A stretch of 64,000 bases of DNA from Pelagophyceae sp. CCMP2097 (taxonomy: Eukaryota; Sar; Pelagophyceae): the NCBI GenBank assembly GCA_026770575.1, contig MU657185.1:367260-431259 (forward strand), given 5' to 3'. The notes under the pieces are model-generated. The model was not told the origin of the DNA. It did not search any database and saw only the letters and a program-made list of their open reading frames with translations. Shown piece after piece: positions 10,923 to 21,437 of this stretch; within the stretch, counting starts at the first letter, position 1; every line of letters begins with the position of its first letter. A program made the translations under genes and the position numbers.

Positions 10923-11942
10923 CTATTCGATGCGTGGCTCGCGCGAGACGACTAGGATGCGGTAGACTTGCGACGCAAGCTCGGAGGTGGCGTCCCATTT
11001 CGTCGCTCGCACGTCTTCCACGGTCGCGTCGGCCTCTGCGTCGTACTCCGTCTCGCCGCGCAGCAGCGTGACCATGCGTTCCTCGACGCGCGCGCCCGTG
11101 CCCCGAAGCGCCTCGGCGAGCAACCCGAGCCACGGCCCCCGCGAGGAGCACTCCTTGCCGACGACGAGCCCCAGGGGCGCTCCGACGTCGAAGAGCAGCC
11201 GCGCGAGGACGGCCACGCTCGCCTCCTCGTAGCACACGTCCGCGGCGACGACGACGTCGTACAAACCGGCGAGGCCCGCGCGGCGCGCGCCATCGGCCCA
11301 GTCGAGTTCGAGGACGTCGATTTGGCACGAGGCGACGGACCGCGCCGCGTTGGCGGCGAGGAGTCCGAGCTGCAAGTCGTCGTTGTCGGTGAGCGTGACG
11401 CGCGTCGCGCCGCGTCGCGCCGCGTCGATGCCAGGCAGCCCGACGCCCGCGCCGAGTTCGAGGACGCGCCTCGGTGTGCCGCCGAACAGCGCCGGGGCCG
11501 CCGGCGACCGCAGGTAGAGAGCGAGGACGACGGCCGACTCCCACACTTGGCACTCCCAGGAACGCCCGATGCCCTCGGCGTCGAAGCTCGCGAGGATGAG
11601 GTCGAGCGGCTCGTCGGCGAGCGAGGAGCCGGTCGTCGGGCTCGACGCGCCGCCGACGTCGAAGCGGAAGCGGACGGTAGCTTCCCGCGGCTCTTGCGGC
11701 GCGCGGTCCGCGGCGAGCGCGCGCCGTGCCGCGCGGACCGGCGCGGTGGCGGTGGCGCCCCCCAGGACGTTTTGCGACGCCAGCGCCGCGCGGCTGATGC
11801 GCGATGCCGACTCCGCGCCCGCAGGAGCGCCCTCATACAGCTCAAAGCCCATGACGCGCCACGGCCCGGGGGCCAGCGCCGTCGTCGAAGCGGGCAAGAG
11901 CCACAGCGGCAGGAGCGCCGCGGAGAGGCCGCTGAGGCGCAT
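10923..11942 (-). CDS. METTL21-type (Methyltransf_16) protein methyltransferase
   Basis: Single-exon frame. I prefer the internal Met at 11942 because it begins a hydrophobic signal-like stretch (MRLSGLSAALLPLWLLPA); the 78 codons upstream look non-coding. Family marks, in order: WECQVWESAVVLALYL before the Rossmann fold, the SAM-binding glycine loop VLELGAGVGLPGI, the acidic residues of strand 2 (TLTDNDD), and the DVxY-type motif AADVCYEEA. These define the class I methyltransferases of the METTL21/eEF-lysine group, which trimethylate lysine on chaperones or elongation factors. About 340 residues, longer than the usual 220-260 because of the N-terminal extension. That extension would put it in the secretory path or plastid, unusual for this family. 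The substrate cannot be told from sequence. Confidence 0.8.
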   Translation of the reverse strand: MRLSGLSAALLPLWLLPASTTALAPGPWRVMGFELYEGAPAGAESASRISRAALASQNVLGGATATAPVRAARRALAADRAPQEPREATVRFRFDVGGASSPTTGSSLADEPLDLILASFDAEGIGRSWECQVWESAVVLALYLRSPAAPALFGGTPRRVLELGAGVGLPGIDAARRGATRVTLTDNDDLQLGLLAANAARSVASCQIDVLELDWADGARRAGLAGLYDVVVAADVCYEEASVAVLARLLFDVGAPLGLVVGKECSSRGPWLGLLAEALRGTGARVEERMVTLLRGETEYDAEADATVEDVRATKWDATSELASQVYRILVVSREPRIE

Positions 11943-12191
11943 CTTGAGCTCACCGCCGTCCTTGAAAGTGTCCTTGACTCGAGCTTCTCCGAAACTCAAC
12001 GGACCCAAGGCATGTTGGGTCGAAAAGTTTCGGACGCCATGCCCAGTCGAGCAAGCGCCGGCGCCGGCGTAGTGAGGTTGGCACCGCCGCTGATGAACGG
12101 GCGACCCGAGGCGTCCCAGCGGGCCGCCTGCCGATCCCGACGCGGCTTCCTCGGGACGATCCCTTGTGGGTCGCACGTGAGGCTCGAGGGA

Positions 12192-14043
12192 TTAGTACGA
12201 GGCGCCTCGAGCCGCCTCATCGTAGAGTTGGACGACGTCGGCGACGCTGTCCAGGGACGCGGCGAGGTCGTCGCGCTCCACGCCGAGGGCCTCGTACCGA
12301 TGCAGGTACGCGCGCGCCGCGAGCATCAGGCTCGCTCTTTGTCGGAGCTCATCGGCGATGGCCTAGCGCCGCGTCGGCGGACGACGAGCCGACCGCGGGA
12401 GTGCCTCTCGATGCGGCTTACGGGGGCGAGGTTGAGGTTGGCGACGACGCCGAGCGTCGGCGTGGCCGCCCTGGGCGCGCCGCGTGCGCGGCCGTCGTCG
12501 TGGGAGAACGCGCGCCACGACGTCTCGAGCGTCGAGGGCTCGAAGAGTCGCGGCCGGTCGACGTCGGGCCGGTCGTGCGCCGGCGGCGCGCGCGCGAGGC
12601 GCCTTCGCAGCCCCGCGAGCGCCGGCTCGAGGTCGTCGAAGCCCGTAAAGCTCCGCGCCACCGCCGCCGCCGCAAACGCGCGCGTCGGCTCGTTGGCCAC
12701 GGTCGCCTTTGGCATCGCGTCGGCGAGCGACAGCGCGAGCCTGCCGCGGCGTGCGTCGTCGCCCGGCTTGCATTACCGCTCGGTAAAAGCGCGAAGGGAC
12801 ACACGCGGGCCAGCCGGCGTTCGCGTCGCGGCGCCGCGCGGACCGCACGTCGAGGAGCTTCAGCCGCGCCGGCGCGACGGCGGCGACGAGGGCGCCCGCC
12901 TCGAAAGGAACTGTGGCGTCGCGCGCGTGGCGCGGCAGCAATACCGAAGCCACGTCGCCGGCAAAGGCGCGCTCGAGGTCGCCGCTGGCGACGCGGCCGC
13001 TGGCGACGCCCGTCGCCGGAACCGCCGCCGCGCGCCGCCTAGCCGACTCGGCGCCGACGGACGCCACGCGCGCAAGGCTTTGCGCCGTCTGGGCGTGCGC
13101 CCGGAGGATGGTGGCGTCCGCGAGGCCGTCAGAGTACCTAGCGCGACGGGATCGACGGCGCTCGCTCCAGAATCGCGCGTCTTTCGGCCACGATCCGGAG
13201 CTTGCCCTGGCGTGCATCGACAATCTGCCTCTGACTTTACCGTCGTGACTGCGGCGACGGTCTCCCGACGTTGGACGCGGCTGCGTGCTGCAGCGAGAGG
13301 CATGCGTTGTACGGCGCGAGCGCGTCGTAGCCACCGAGAACGGCGACGTCGACGAGGAAGAGCTTTGGATACGCCAAGCGCGCCGCCTCGAGCACCGCCG
13401 AGCCCACGCCGCCTAGCCGTCGACATGCTGCCAAAAAGGCCCCATATAACATTGGTGCGGACCTCCGGTGCCGCCGTCGAGCGAGCGGATGACGGTGATG
13501 CTCGAGACGCGCTCGGCGCACCGCTCGAGCTCGCACCGCACGGCATCGTCGATGCGGCCTAAGCGGGCACCTCAACGCCTCTGCGCGGCGGACCGCGCTT
13601 TCGAAAGGCGCGCCTCGGAACTCGGCCGGCGCGTGGTAGCCGGCGGCCCAGTTGCGGCCGGCGCCGCTCGAGGCGGCGACGAGGTTGGCGCTGCGGAGGT
13701 GCGCGGCGTCGCTGGCGTCGGCGCGGAGCGCGTCCAAAGGCCGGACGTCGCCGTCGACGAAGACGGCGCGCGCGCGGCCGTCGCCGTCGTCGAAGAGGGC
13801 GCTGCGCCGCCGCGCGCGCGCCGCGGACACGGCCGGCTCGGCCGCCTGCGCCTCGCGCGCCGCCGAACGAAACCTGACGGCGCACGGACCGTTCGCGCAA
13901 AACGGCCGCGAGTATGCTCGTGCATCGAGCTCACGACGGCGTCGCTGCGACGGTCCGGGTTTTCGTTCACGACGCCGAACGCACAGCGCCGAGCCGACGC
14001 CGACGCCGCACTGGCCCACGCAGACGACGAGGTTCGCGCTCAT
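12192..14043 (-). CDS. TUBD1: Delta-tubulin
   Basis: Assembled from several exons. Exon 1 begins at 14043 with MSANLVVCVGQCGVGVGSAL, the tubulin GQCGxQ nucleotide loop. Intron 13874-13984 (GTGCGT..GTCAG) joins it in phase to FRSAAREA. Exon 2 carries RAVFVDGD and SSGAGRNWAAGYH. Further exons carry RSLDGGTG (the tubulin T4 loop), then YPKLFLVDVAVLGGYDALAPYNACLSLQHAAAS, then YSDGLADATILRAH. The C-terminus, after an intron with donor GTAAGC ending CGCTAG, is AYLHRYEALGVERDDLAASLDSVADVVQLY. That matches the delta-tubulin ending (AYxHQYxKFGI, then a spaced 'SLEQVV.SY') and not alpha or beta. Delta-tubulin is needed for centriole triplet microtubules, so it implies basal bodies at some life stage. 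The joins near 13565 and 12760 do not keep phase cleanly, and GGTG lacks the following SG. Confidence 0.75.
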
Positions 14044-14316
14044 GCGCCCACGGCGGCGCGCGGACCCGGCCGCGCGTGGCCGTGGAGCCCACAGCGGCGC
14101 GCGGACCCGGCGCGCCGCGCGTGGCCGTGGAGCAGGCTCCTTGTCGGACTCGGTCGGGCGCAAAATCGACCCCGGGGGAATTCCTATCAAAGGGACCAGC
14201 TTTGTGGTGCCTTGTCGCCTGCGCAAGGAAGCGGCGCCCGGGCGTGTGCATGCGACCGCGCACTTTCGATCCAAGGAGAGCCCGAGGAGATTCTAACGAC
14301 GTTATGATGAGACTCA
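14044..14316. other. Intergenic region
   Basis: Lies between the delta-tubulin start and the stop of the RRM-HPR-RAP gene (both minus strand). It contains a tandem direct repeat around 14055-14135 (a short 'GCGCGCGGACCCGG...CGTGGCCGTGGAGC' block occurs twice). No exon seen. Confidence 0.4.
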
Positions 14317-16623
14317 TTACACCGATGAAGCTTCAGAGTTCGTCTTGCTGCGCAAGTACGCTTCTCGCAAGGCGCTCGAGTGCAGTGCGTCCCACTCAAA
14401 GTAAGGCACGCGGACCAGCTGCCAGCCCAGGCCGCGGAGCAGCCGCTCCTTGAACTTGGATGCACCGCTGAGCACAGCGGTCGAAACGCCACGCGAGGAG
14501 CCCGCGAGATAATGCGTCGGGCCGTCGAACTCCACGGCCACCTTGGCAGCCGGCTGCGCCATGCCGACGCGGATCCCTTCGGCAGTGACGTGCTCGAGCT
14601 CATGCTCCCAGTCAATGTCGAAGAGCACCGCCGACACAAGTTTCTGCGACCGAGATGGCGTCGACTCTTGCCGACTATAAGCCGCACGAAGCTCGGCCTC
14701 GTGTCGACTCAGGAGCAAAGTCAGCGCGTGCTGCGGCGCCTCCAGTCGGAGGTACATGTAGACTTGGTGCATCTGAGACAGCCCGTCGGGACTGAAATCG
14801 CTGATCTTCGCCTCGATTCTCACGGCAATCGCCTCGAACAGCGCCGGCGCCTCGACGCCCGCCACCGAATAGGCCCACGCGATGCTCGCGAGGTCTTGCG
14901 GGTTGAACGTCGCCATCTTCCTCAGCGCCTCGTTTGCGACGGCCTCGAACAGCACCGGCGCACCGACGCCCGCCGTCGCATAAGCCCGCACGATGTTCGC
15001 GAGGTCTTGCGTGGTGCAATTCGCCATCTTCTTGGGCGCTTCCGCGGCGACGGAATCGAACAGTTTCTGCGCCGCAACGCCTGCCTTTGCAAAGGCCCAC
15101 ACCATGTCTGCGATCTGCGAGCTGAAGAACACCATCTTCCTTGGAGCTTCTGCGGCAACCGCAGCGAAGAGCGCCGGTGCACCAACGCCGGCCTTTGCAA
15201 AAGCCCGCACGATGTTTGAGAGCTCATGGGGTTTGAACATTCCAATCTTCTGTGTGGCTTCTACCGCGACCGCTTTGAACATCGCCGGCGCCTCGACGCC
15301 CGCCGTCGCATAAGCCAACACGATGTTCGAGAGCGTTTGCGGGCTGAACGTCGCGATATTCGTTGGAGCTTCGACAGCCGCGGCGACCGCCTCGAACAGC
15401 ACCGGCGCCTTCACTCCCGCCGCCGCATAGGCCCACACGGTGTTCGCGAGGTCTTGCGGGTTGAATGCCGCGATCTTCTTCGATGCTTCGGCAGCGACTG
15501 CCTCGAACAGCATCCGCGCCTTGACCCCCGCCGTCGCATACGCCCACACGGTGTTCGCGAGGTCTTGTGGGTTGAACATCGGGATCTTCTTTGGTGCTTC
15601 CGCAGCGACCGCCTCGAAGAGCGCCGGCGCCTCGACGCCCGCCTTTGCAAAAGCCCACATGGTGTTCGAGAGCGGCTGCGGGTAGAACGTCGCGATCCTC
15701 TTCGACGAGTCTGCGGCGATGGCCTCGAACAGCCCCGGCGCCGCGACTCCCGCCTTTGCAAAAGCCCACACGGTGTTCGCGAGCTCCTGCGGCTTGAACG
15801 ACGCAATCTTCTTTGGGGCCTCTGCGGCGACCGCCTTGAACAGCGCCGGCGCCTTGACACCCGCCCTCGAATAGGCCCACACGATGTTTGCGAAGTTTTG
15901 CGCCTCGAACGTCGCCATCTTACTTGACGCCACCCCGGAAACCGCCTCGAACAGCGCCTGCACCTCGACGTCTTCGATCTTAGCGATACCCCAGCACGCG
16001 TTCGCGAGGTGCCGAGGTTCCCACCGTTGGGCGTCGTCGACGACACTCGACGTGGCGCGCTTGACCAACTTTTGCAGGAGCGGCGCCTCCGACTTTTCAA
16101 ACGAACCGCTGAGGACGCCGAGGATGTGCAGCGACGTCGCGAGGTTGACAAAGTCAAAGTCGGCGCCCTTGTCCTCGAAGAGCGAAAGGACGTCGGCGGC
16201 ATTCGCGCACGAGACGATCTTTGTGTTGAGGGCGAGCAGCTCCTTGCTTCGGACGGGCGGTCGATGCGCGAGGTTCGCCCTTTGGACCGGCGCCCCTCTG
16301 TCGGTGGTGGCGAGGTCCACCGCGAGACAGCTGTCCATCATCATCGCGCCGTCCATCTCGCGGCGCACGTGGTCGAACGCCGTCGCCTCGATTGTCACAA
16401 AGGCGTAGCCCCGCGATCTGCCCGTCGAGTTGCCCAGCGGGACCCGGATGTCCAGCACGGCTGCGCAGACGGGCGCGAACGCCGCGCGCACGTCATCCAC
16501 CGTGGCGCCGCGCGGCAGGTTGCCAACGAAGAGCTCCCGAATCTCGGCCGCTGGGCCGCCGGCGAAGCGACGCACGGGCAGGACGAGGCCCGCCGTGAGC
16601 AACTTGCGGGGGAACTTGTGCAT
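14317..16623 (-). CDS. RRM-HPR-RAP organelle RNA-binding protein, mitochondrial-type leader
   Basis: Continuous 768-residue frame. The N-terminus (MHKFPRKLLTAGLVLPVRRF) is basic and amphipathic like a mitochondrial presequence. An RRM follows (about 25-105) with RNP2 ELFVGNL and RNP1 RGYAFVTI. Residues about 185-600 hold some eleven helical repeats of 37 residues with the core FNPQDLANTVWAYATAG. This length and core match heptatricopeptide repeats (HPR) of plant and apicomplexan RAP proteins. The C-terminus is a RAP domain (VAVEFDGPTHYL, then FKERLLRGLGWQLVRVPYFEW), a PD-(D/E)xK-like fold. HPR-RAP proteins act in organellar RNA processing and ribosome assembly. A close paralog lies at 50616-53579. 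Individual repeats that lack the usual Trp (NIVRAY, NIVLAY) suggest drift. Confidence 0.85.
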   Translation of the reverse strand: MHKFPRKLLTAGLVLPVRRFAGGPAAEIRELFVGNLPRGATVDDVRAAFAPVCAAVLDIRVPLGNSTGRSRGYAFVTIEATAFDHVRREMDGAMMMDSCLAVDLATTDRGAPVQRANLAHRPPVRSKELLALNTKIVSCANAADVLSLFEDKGADFDFVNLATSLHILGVLSGSFEKSEAPLLQKLVKRATSSVVDDAQRWEPRHLANACWGIAKIEDVEVQALFEAVSGVASSKMATFEAQNFANIVWAYSRAGVKAPALFKAVAAEAPKKIASFKPQELANTVWAFAKAGVAAPGLFEAIAADSSKRIATFYPQPLSNTMWAFAKAGVEAPALFEAVAAEAPKKIPMFNPQDLANTVWAYATAGVKARMLFEAVAAEASKKIAAFNPQDLANTVWAYAAAGVKAPVLFEAVAAAVEAPTNIATFSPQTLSNIVLAYATAGVEAPAMFKAVAVEATQKIGMFKPHELSNIVRAFAKAGVGAPALFAAVAAEAPRKMVFFSSQIADMVWAFAKAGVAAQKLFDSVAAEAPKKMANCTTQDLANIVRAYATAGVGAPVLFEAVANEALRKMATFNPQDLASIAWAYSVAGVEAPALFEAIAVRIEAKISDFSPDGLSQMHQVYMYLRLEAPQHALTLLLSRHEAELRAAYSRQESTPSRSQKLVSAVLFDIDWEHELEHVTAEGIRVGMAQPAAKVAVEFDGPTHYLAGSSRGVSTAVLSGASKFKERLLRGLGWQLVRVPYFEWDALHSSALREAYLRSKTNSEASSV

Positions 16624-16823
16624 GCGTCAACGTCGACACGCGAGGCCGGCGAGAGCACCCGTCTTTCGCAGAACAAAAAAGACGGTTTCTGAATTGTTTC
16701 TGAACTGGCACCACCAAACAGGTGGCTTCTCTGACTCGTACCCTCGTGCCTCGCGTTGGGCCCAGCCACCGAGAGTCCACCCTCGCGAAGGACACACACA
16801 GGCACAACTTACAAGGAGGGCGC
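16624..16823. other. Short intergenic spacer
   Basis: 200 bp between the RRM-HPR-RAP start codon and the stop of the next minus-strand gene; it should hold the promoter of the former. I see no distinct motif. Confidence 0.35.
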
Positions 16824-18916
16824 TCACGCGCGCTGATTCGCGACGATAGCGTGGTACGCGGCCACGCGGCGCGCGGCCGGCATGTCTGCCGCGTCGATCG
16901 CGTCTCGCGGCGGGGCGTGCGCCGGGCTCTTACCGCCGGCGTCCGCGCGGGCGAGCGGGTCGTGGGGCAGGAGGCCGCGGAGGTTGACGGCGGGCCATCG
17001 TTTTGCTGGGATGATCACGTCGCCGGAGATGAGGCCCTGCGCCTTGCGCCGAAGCGTGCGCTGCGGCGTCATCGTCGCGACGGTCCTCGGCCGGCCGCCG
17101 GCGTGCGGGGCGCCGAGCGGGGCGCCGAGCATGAACGGCGCGAGCGCGGGGAGCGGCCCGCGCGCCGTCGAAACGCCGCGGTGCGCGCGCGGCCGCACGT
17201 GGAGCGTCGCGTTGTTGTGCGCCGCGTGCGCGGAGACGCGGTCGTCCTCGGCGAGCGGAGCGGCGGAATCGTCGCGCGAAAAGAGGTTGACGTCTTCCAA
17301 CGGCGCTCTCAGCAGCGCGCAGAGGCGAACCCGCGCCTCGCGCACCGTCTCGATGGCGGAGCACCGCAGCGTCACGCACCGCGCCGTCGACAGCCGGTAG
17401 TTGACCGTCTGCAGCCGCTCGCGCTGCAGGAACGCGGTGACCGCGCGCACCTCCTCGAAGGAGACCTCGTCGCCGCAGCCGTCGCGCAGCAGCGCCACCG
17501 CGCAAGCAAAGCGCGGCGGCCGCGCCGCGGGGCCCGCCGGTGACTGCGGCGCGCCGTCGTCGGCGCCGTCGGTGCCAAATTCGTCGCCAGAGTCGTCGAT
17601 GACTGCGAAGCGCGCGCCGCGGGACGACGAGGACCGCCGTGCGGCGGGGCGCTGCGACGCGGCCGTGCTCGGCCGCGACCAAGTCAGAGACCGATTCGAC
17701 GCGGCCGTCGCCGGCCGTGCCGACGCGGCCGTCGCCGGCCGCGACGCGGCGTCGGCCTCGGGCGGCAGCGCGCCGTCGTTCGCGGACACCGGCACTTCCT
17801 CGCCGAAGAAGAGCGCGAGCGCGGTGCGCGGCGCTCCGGGCGGCGGCGCGTTTCCCCGGGCGGCGTCGACGACGCGGCCCAGGAGCCACTCGAGGTCGAC
17901 CATGGGCCCGCCGCGCCGCTCGGAGAGCAAGAAGACATGGTCCCGCGCGGGCCCGTCTTGAGGCGAGGCCGCGATCAAGTGGCTCGAGGACACGGAGCGG
18001 CGGCCCGTCGCCGTGTACACGTTGGACGAAACCTGGGTCGGTGCCGTAGAGAGGCGGCTCAGCGAGCCACGGCTACGGGCCGTCGACCCGCCCTGGCTCC
18101 GGGCCGTAGACCCGCCGAAGTCAGACCGCGTCGAGGTGCGCCGCCGCGACTCGAGGCCGCCTGGGGCCGGGGCCGGCGACGTCGGCGGCGACGGCGGCGA
18201 CCAGTCGCGCGCGGCGTCCGCGAGGCCGTGGGCCGCGACCCAGGCGCCGTCGAGCGGCCGCGTGCGCTCGGCCACCACGGCGTGAACGCGGTTCGCCGCG
18301 CGGTCGACGAGCGTGAGGCAGCCGCCGCGCACGGGCACGGCGAGGCGCGCCGCCGACGCCGCCGGCCGCCGCGCCATGAGGAGCGTGTCGATCGAGGCGT
18401 CGCCGTCGGCGAGGTCGCTCGCGAAGCGCACCACCTACGCGCCGGTGTCGTGGCGGGAGAGGCCGCACGGGGCGCGCTCACGGCGTCGAGGCCCGCGGTG
18501 CCGTCCTCGTTGAGGAGGCGGAGGAGGAGGCGCGGGCGGTCGGCGTCTAGCGTGTCGAGCGCGAGCGCGAGGCGGCGCAGCTTGTCCTCGGCGACGCAGC
18601 GCACGCGGTACGTCGCGTGCCACACGTCGCGGACGTACGACCGCGCGCTTTCTTCGCCCGCGGCGACAGCGGCGGCGTTGGCGGCGTCCGCGCGCGGGGC
18701 CGGGTAGTCCGTTGAGCGCAGCGCCGCGAGCCGCGCGTCGCAGAGGCCCGCGATGGCGTCGATTGCCTCGTCCAGCGACAGCGCCTCGACGGCGACTCCG
18801 CGCGGCTTGGACGCCGGCGGCGACGCCGCGCGGGCCCGCTGGCCGCGGTGCTCTAGGACGTCGTTTAGCCGTAGTTTGAGGCGGTCCAAGGGGGTTTCGT
18901 CGTCATACTCGCCCAT
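16824..18916 (-). CDS. Hypothetical protein with C-terminal ubiquitin-like domain
   Basis: Two exons joined at a 47-nt intron, 18435-18481 (GTGAGC..GCGTAG), which takes GLDA directly into VVRFASDLADG in phase. I place the start at 18916 (MGEYDDETPLDRLKLRLND) because upstream sequence has repeated low-GC strings and no motif. About 680 residues. The N-terminal third is helical (DVWHATYRVRCVAEDKLRRL). The middle is Ser/Arg/Thr-rich and low in complexity (tandem 'STARSQGG'-type and 'RPATAAS'-type strings). Residues near 510-575 resemble a ubiquitin-like fold (VTLRCSAIETVREARVRLCA ... ALLRAPLEDVNLFSRDD). The rest, with KRWPAVNLRGLLPHD, matches nothing I know. Function unknown. Confidence 0.6.
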
Positions 18917-19265
18917 CCCGAGCACGCTTGAAACGTCTTTCGGAAGATCCCTTGAAAAGATCCCTTGAAAAGTTTTTCGGACGGCCCTCGCAACGTCTTT
19001 CGTACGGCCTCTCGTAAGGCCCGCCGGCCGCGCGCGTCTTGGCCCGCAGCAGCGCGGGGCGCGCGTCCGGATCCAATAGCAGCGGGTCGCAGGACGACAA
19101 CCGCGCGCGGTGCTTCCCTCGGAGAAGTCCACCTCGCGCGTTGGAAAAATCGAGTTGTGTTGGAATCCTCGTTTCGCCAAAGTCCCATTTTGGCGATTAT
19201 AGACAAACCTCAGCGGCCTGACCGTTCACGAGTCGTGACTCGGAGTCGACCCTTAGCGCGCGACG
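18917..19265. promoter_or_regulatory. Divergent intergenic region
   Basis: Separates two genes transcribed away from each other (starts at 18916 minus and 19266 plus), so both promoters must lie here. It contains a tandem 13-bp repeat GATCCCTTGAAAA near 18948-18974. No TATA-like element stands out. Confidence 0.4.
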
Positions 19266-20359
19266 ATGGCGCAAGGCGCGCGCAAGCTGTTGCGCGTCGG
19301 CGGTGCGCATTTTTGCACACGGCGGAGCGGCGACGCCGGGCGCGGCCGAGCCCCCCTTCATGATAAGCCGAACCCCCTTGATGATAAGCCCCGCGTCGTA
19401 GGCGTGCCGGAGCACTTCAATTGGCCGTGGCACCGCGCGCTGCGGAGTGGCGCCTTCGGGCGGCAGGGCCTGGACGTCGAGTGGCGCACGTACCCCGGCG
19501 GCTCGGGCGCCATGTCCGCGGCGCTCAAGTCGGGCGAGATCGACGTCGCGTGTGCGCCGCGGCGTTCGGCAACGATGCCTAGAGAGGGGGTGGCCAAAGC
19601 CACCGTGTTGATGGCGTGACGAGACGCGGAACGGTAGGCATGCTCACCGAGGCGGCGCTCGCGGAGTGCCACAAGGGCGCGCCGTACAAGGTCTTTGGGT
19701 TTTACGTAAAGTCGCCCCTCGTCTGGGGCATCCACGCGGCGGCCAACTCGACCAACTGCGACGACTGGGCCAAGTGCGACGATCCCGTCGTGGGCGTGTC
19801 GCGCTACGGGTCCGGGTCGCACCTCATGGCCCTCGTCGACGCGCGCGTCCGCGGCAAGCCGGCGCCGCAGCGCTGGGCCGTCGTCGAATCGCTGCCGGGC
19901 GCGCGCACCGCGCTCGCCGCCGGAAGTGCTGACGCTTTTTTTTGGGAGAAGTTTACGACCAAACCCGTTTGCGACGCCGGCGAATGGAAAAAGGTCGACG
20001 AGTGCCCGACGCCCTGGCCCTGCTTCGCCCTCGCCGTCGCCGACGCCGCCCTCGCCGCCAACGGCGGGCCGGAGGCGCTGCTGGCCGCGCTCGACGTCGT
20101 CCGCGGGGAGGCGGAGCGGCTGAAGGCGGCGCCGGCGGCGGCGGTCGCAGAAATCGCCGCGGAGTACGACCTCAAACCTGCAGACGTCGCAGAGTGGTTC
20201 GCCACCGTCGAGTGGTCCTGCCTGCCGCACGCGCCCAAGGAGACGCTCCGATTCGTCGCAGAGGCGCTGCTCGACGCCAACATCCTCGAGAAGCACCACT
20301 TGGAAGTGCCCTACGACCAACTCGTCGCCAAGGGCCACACGAAAGACCAACCCATATAA
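19266..20359 (+). CDS. Periplasmic-binding-fold protein (NMT1/THI5, Ca3427-like)
   Basis: Three exons, 19266-19302, 19402-19551 and 19638-20359, sum to 909 nt (302 residues) with phase kept at both joins. Introns are 99 nt (GTGCGC..TCGTAG) and 86 nt (GTGCGC..CGGTAG). The joined N-terminus reads KLLRVGGVPEHFNWPWH, and the second join restores SGEIDVACMLTEAALAE. The pattern 'LRxGxVPEHF ... GGSGAMxxALKSGEIDVA ... LTEAxxAxxxKG ... YKVFGFYVKSPLVWGIH' marks the eukaryotic Ca3427-like branch of the type-II periplasmic-binding fold, related to the NMT1/THI5 and sulfonate-binding families. No signal peptide, so probably cytosolic; the ligand is unknown. A TauE/SafE permease lies immediately downstream on the same strand, and sulfonate/sulfite use would link them, but that is inference. 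Confidence 0.82.
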
Positions 20360-20580
20360 TTAAGCAGACTAGGGCACCTCGATGGCTTCGCTAAAATTTT
20401 GAGGCGTCATCCGCGGCCGAGTCAGTCAGGCAGAGTCGTCGACGTATACGCGCACGCGCGCCGACGTATACGCGTAGGCGCCAAGCATACGCATACTCGT
20501 GGACGTATACGCTTCCATTTGAGCCCCCGGGGCGCTTCAGCGGCGCTCGCTTGGGCTCCCGCTGGTCGGGCGCGCCGCGG
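20360..20580 (+). promoter_or_regulatory. Triple GACGTATACGC motif upstream of permease gene
   Basis: The 11-mer GACGTATACGC occurs at 20441, 20463 and 20502, with further GCATACGCATAC nearby at about 20485. Each contains the palindrome GTATAC. The cluster lies 69-140 bp before the start codon at 20581, where transcription-factor sites would be expected. Function not shown. Confidence 0.45.
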
Positions 20581-21437
20581 ATGGCGGCGGTGGCGCTGCG
20601 GCAGTTCGGCGTGGGTCTGGGCGGCGGCGCGTGCATCGGTCTCGTGGGCTGGGGCGGCGGCCAGGTCATCATCCCCTCGCTGGCGCACCCGGCGGTGGGT
20701 GGCCTCTCGCAGCTGCAGGCCTCGGCGAGCTCGCTCTTCGGCCTCTCCTTCTCCGCGACGGCCGGTGCGGCCACGTTCGCGCGCGACGGCGCCTGTGACT
20801 TCCGCCTCGCCGCTTTGATCGCCGTGCCCTCGGTCGTCGGCGCGCGCTGCGGCGTGCTCGTGGCGCGCAAGCTCTCGGGCGAGAACCTCGCCCTCGTCTT
20901 CGACGGCCTCTCGACGCTCCTGCTGCCGGCGCACCTCGCCGTCCAGCACTACGCCTTGCAACTCAAGGCCAAGGATGAGGCCAGCGCCGTCGGCACGGCG
21001 GCCTTTGGGTTTGCCTCGGGGATGCTCTCCGCGATCATGGGCGTCGGAGGCCTGCCCGTCATCATCTCGTATCTCACGTGAGACCCGACGCAACTGTGGC
21101 GCCGACGTTGCTGGGCCAGCAGCTCGAGGATCGTAGGATCGCGACGCCGCTGCCGCACCACCTGGTGCAGGGCACGGCCATGTGCGCCGTCGCGCCCGCC
21201 GTCGTCACGTCGGCGGTGTCGCACGCCTGGAACGGCAACGTGCCCTTCCGTGCCGCGCTGTGCACGTCCGCCGGCTGCCTTTTGGGCTCGGTGGCCGGCG
21301 CCGACGTCGCTTTGCGGCTCAGCGAGGACCAGCTCCGCTACGCCTACTCCGCCAGCCTCGTCGTCCTCGGCGGCCGCAGCGCCATCGCGACCATGTTCGG
21401 AATGTATAGGAAGATCCAAAAGAGAAAGCTAACATGA
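20581..21437 (+). CDS. TauE/SafE family membrane permease
   Basis: Two exons, 20581-21077 and 21137-21437, make 265 residues. The 59-nt intron runs GTGAGA..TCGTAG, and the join gives IISYLTIATPLPHHLVQGTA. The protein is mostly hydrophobic with about seven helices. Family marks are the glycine-rich opening GLVGWGGGQVIIPSLAH and its internal pseudo-repeat GMLSAIMGVGGLPVIISYL, both typical of TauE/SafE (sulfite or organic-anion export across a membrane). I use Met 20581 because the ten codons upstream in frame are polar and GC-poor. The neighbouring upstream gene encodes a small-molecule-binding fold. Confidence 0.85.

Noticed and set aside
10968..13562. 864-codon plus-strand open frame
   Set aside because: Antisense to the methyltransferase and delta-tubulin exons. 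It is rich in Arg and low-complexity and has no motif; long antisense frames are expected at this GC content.
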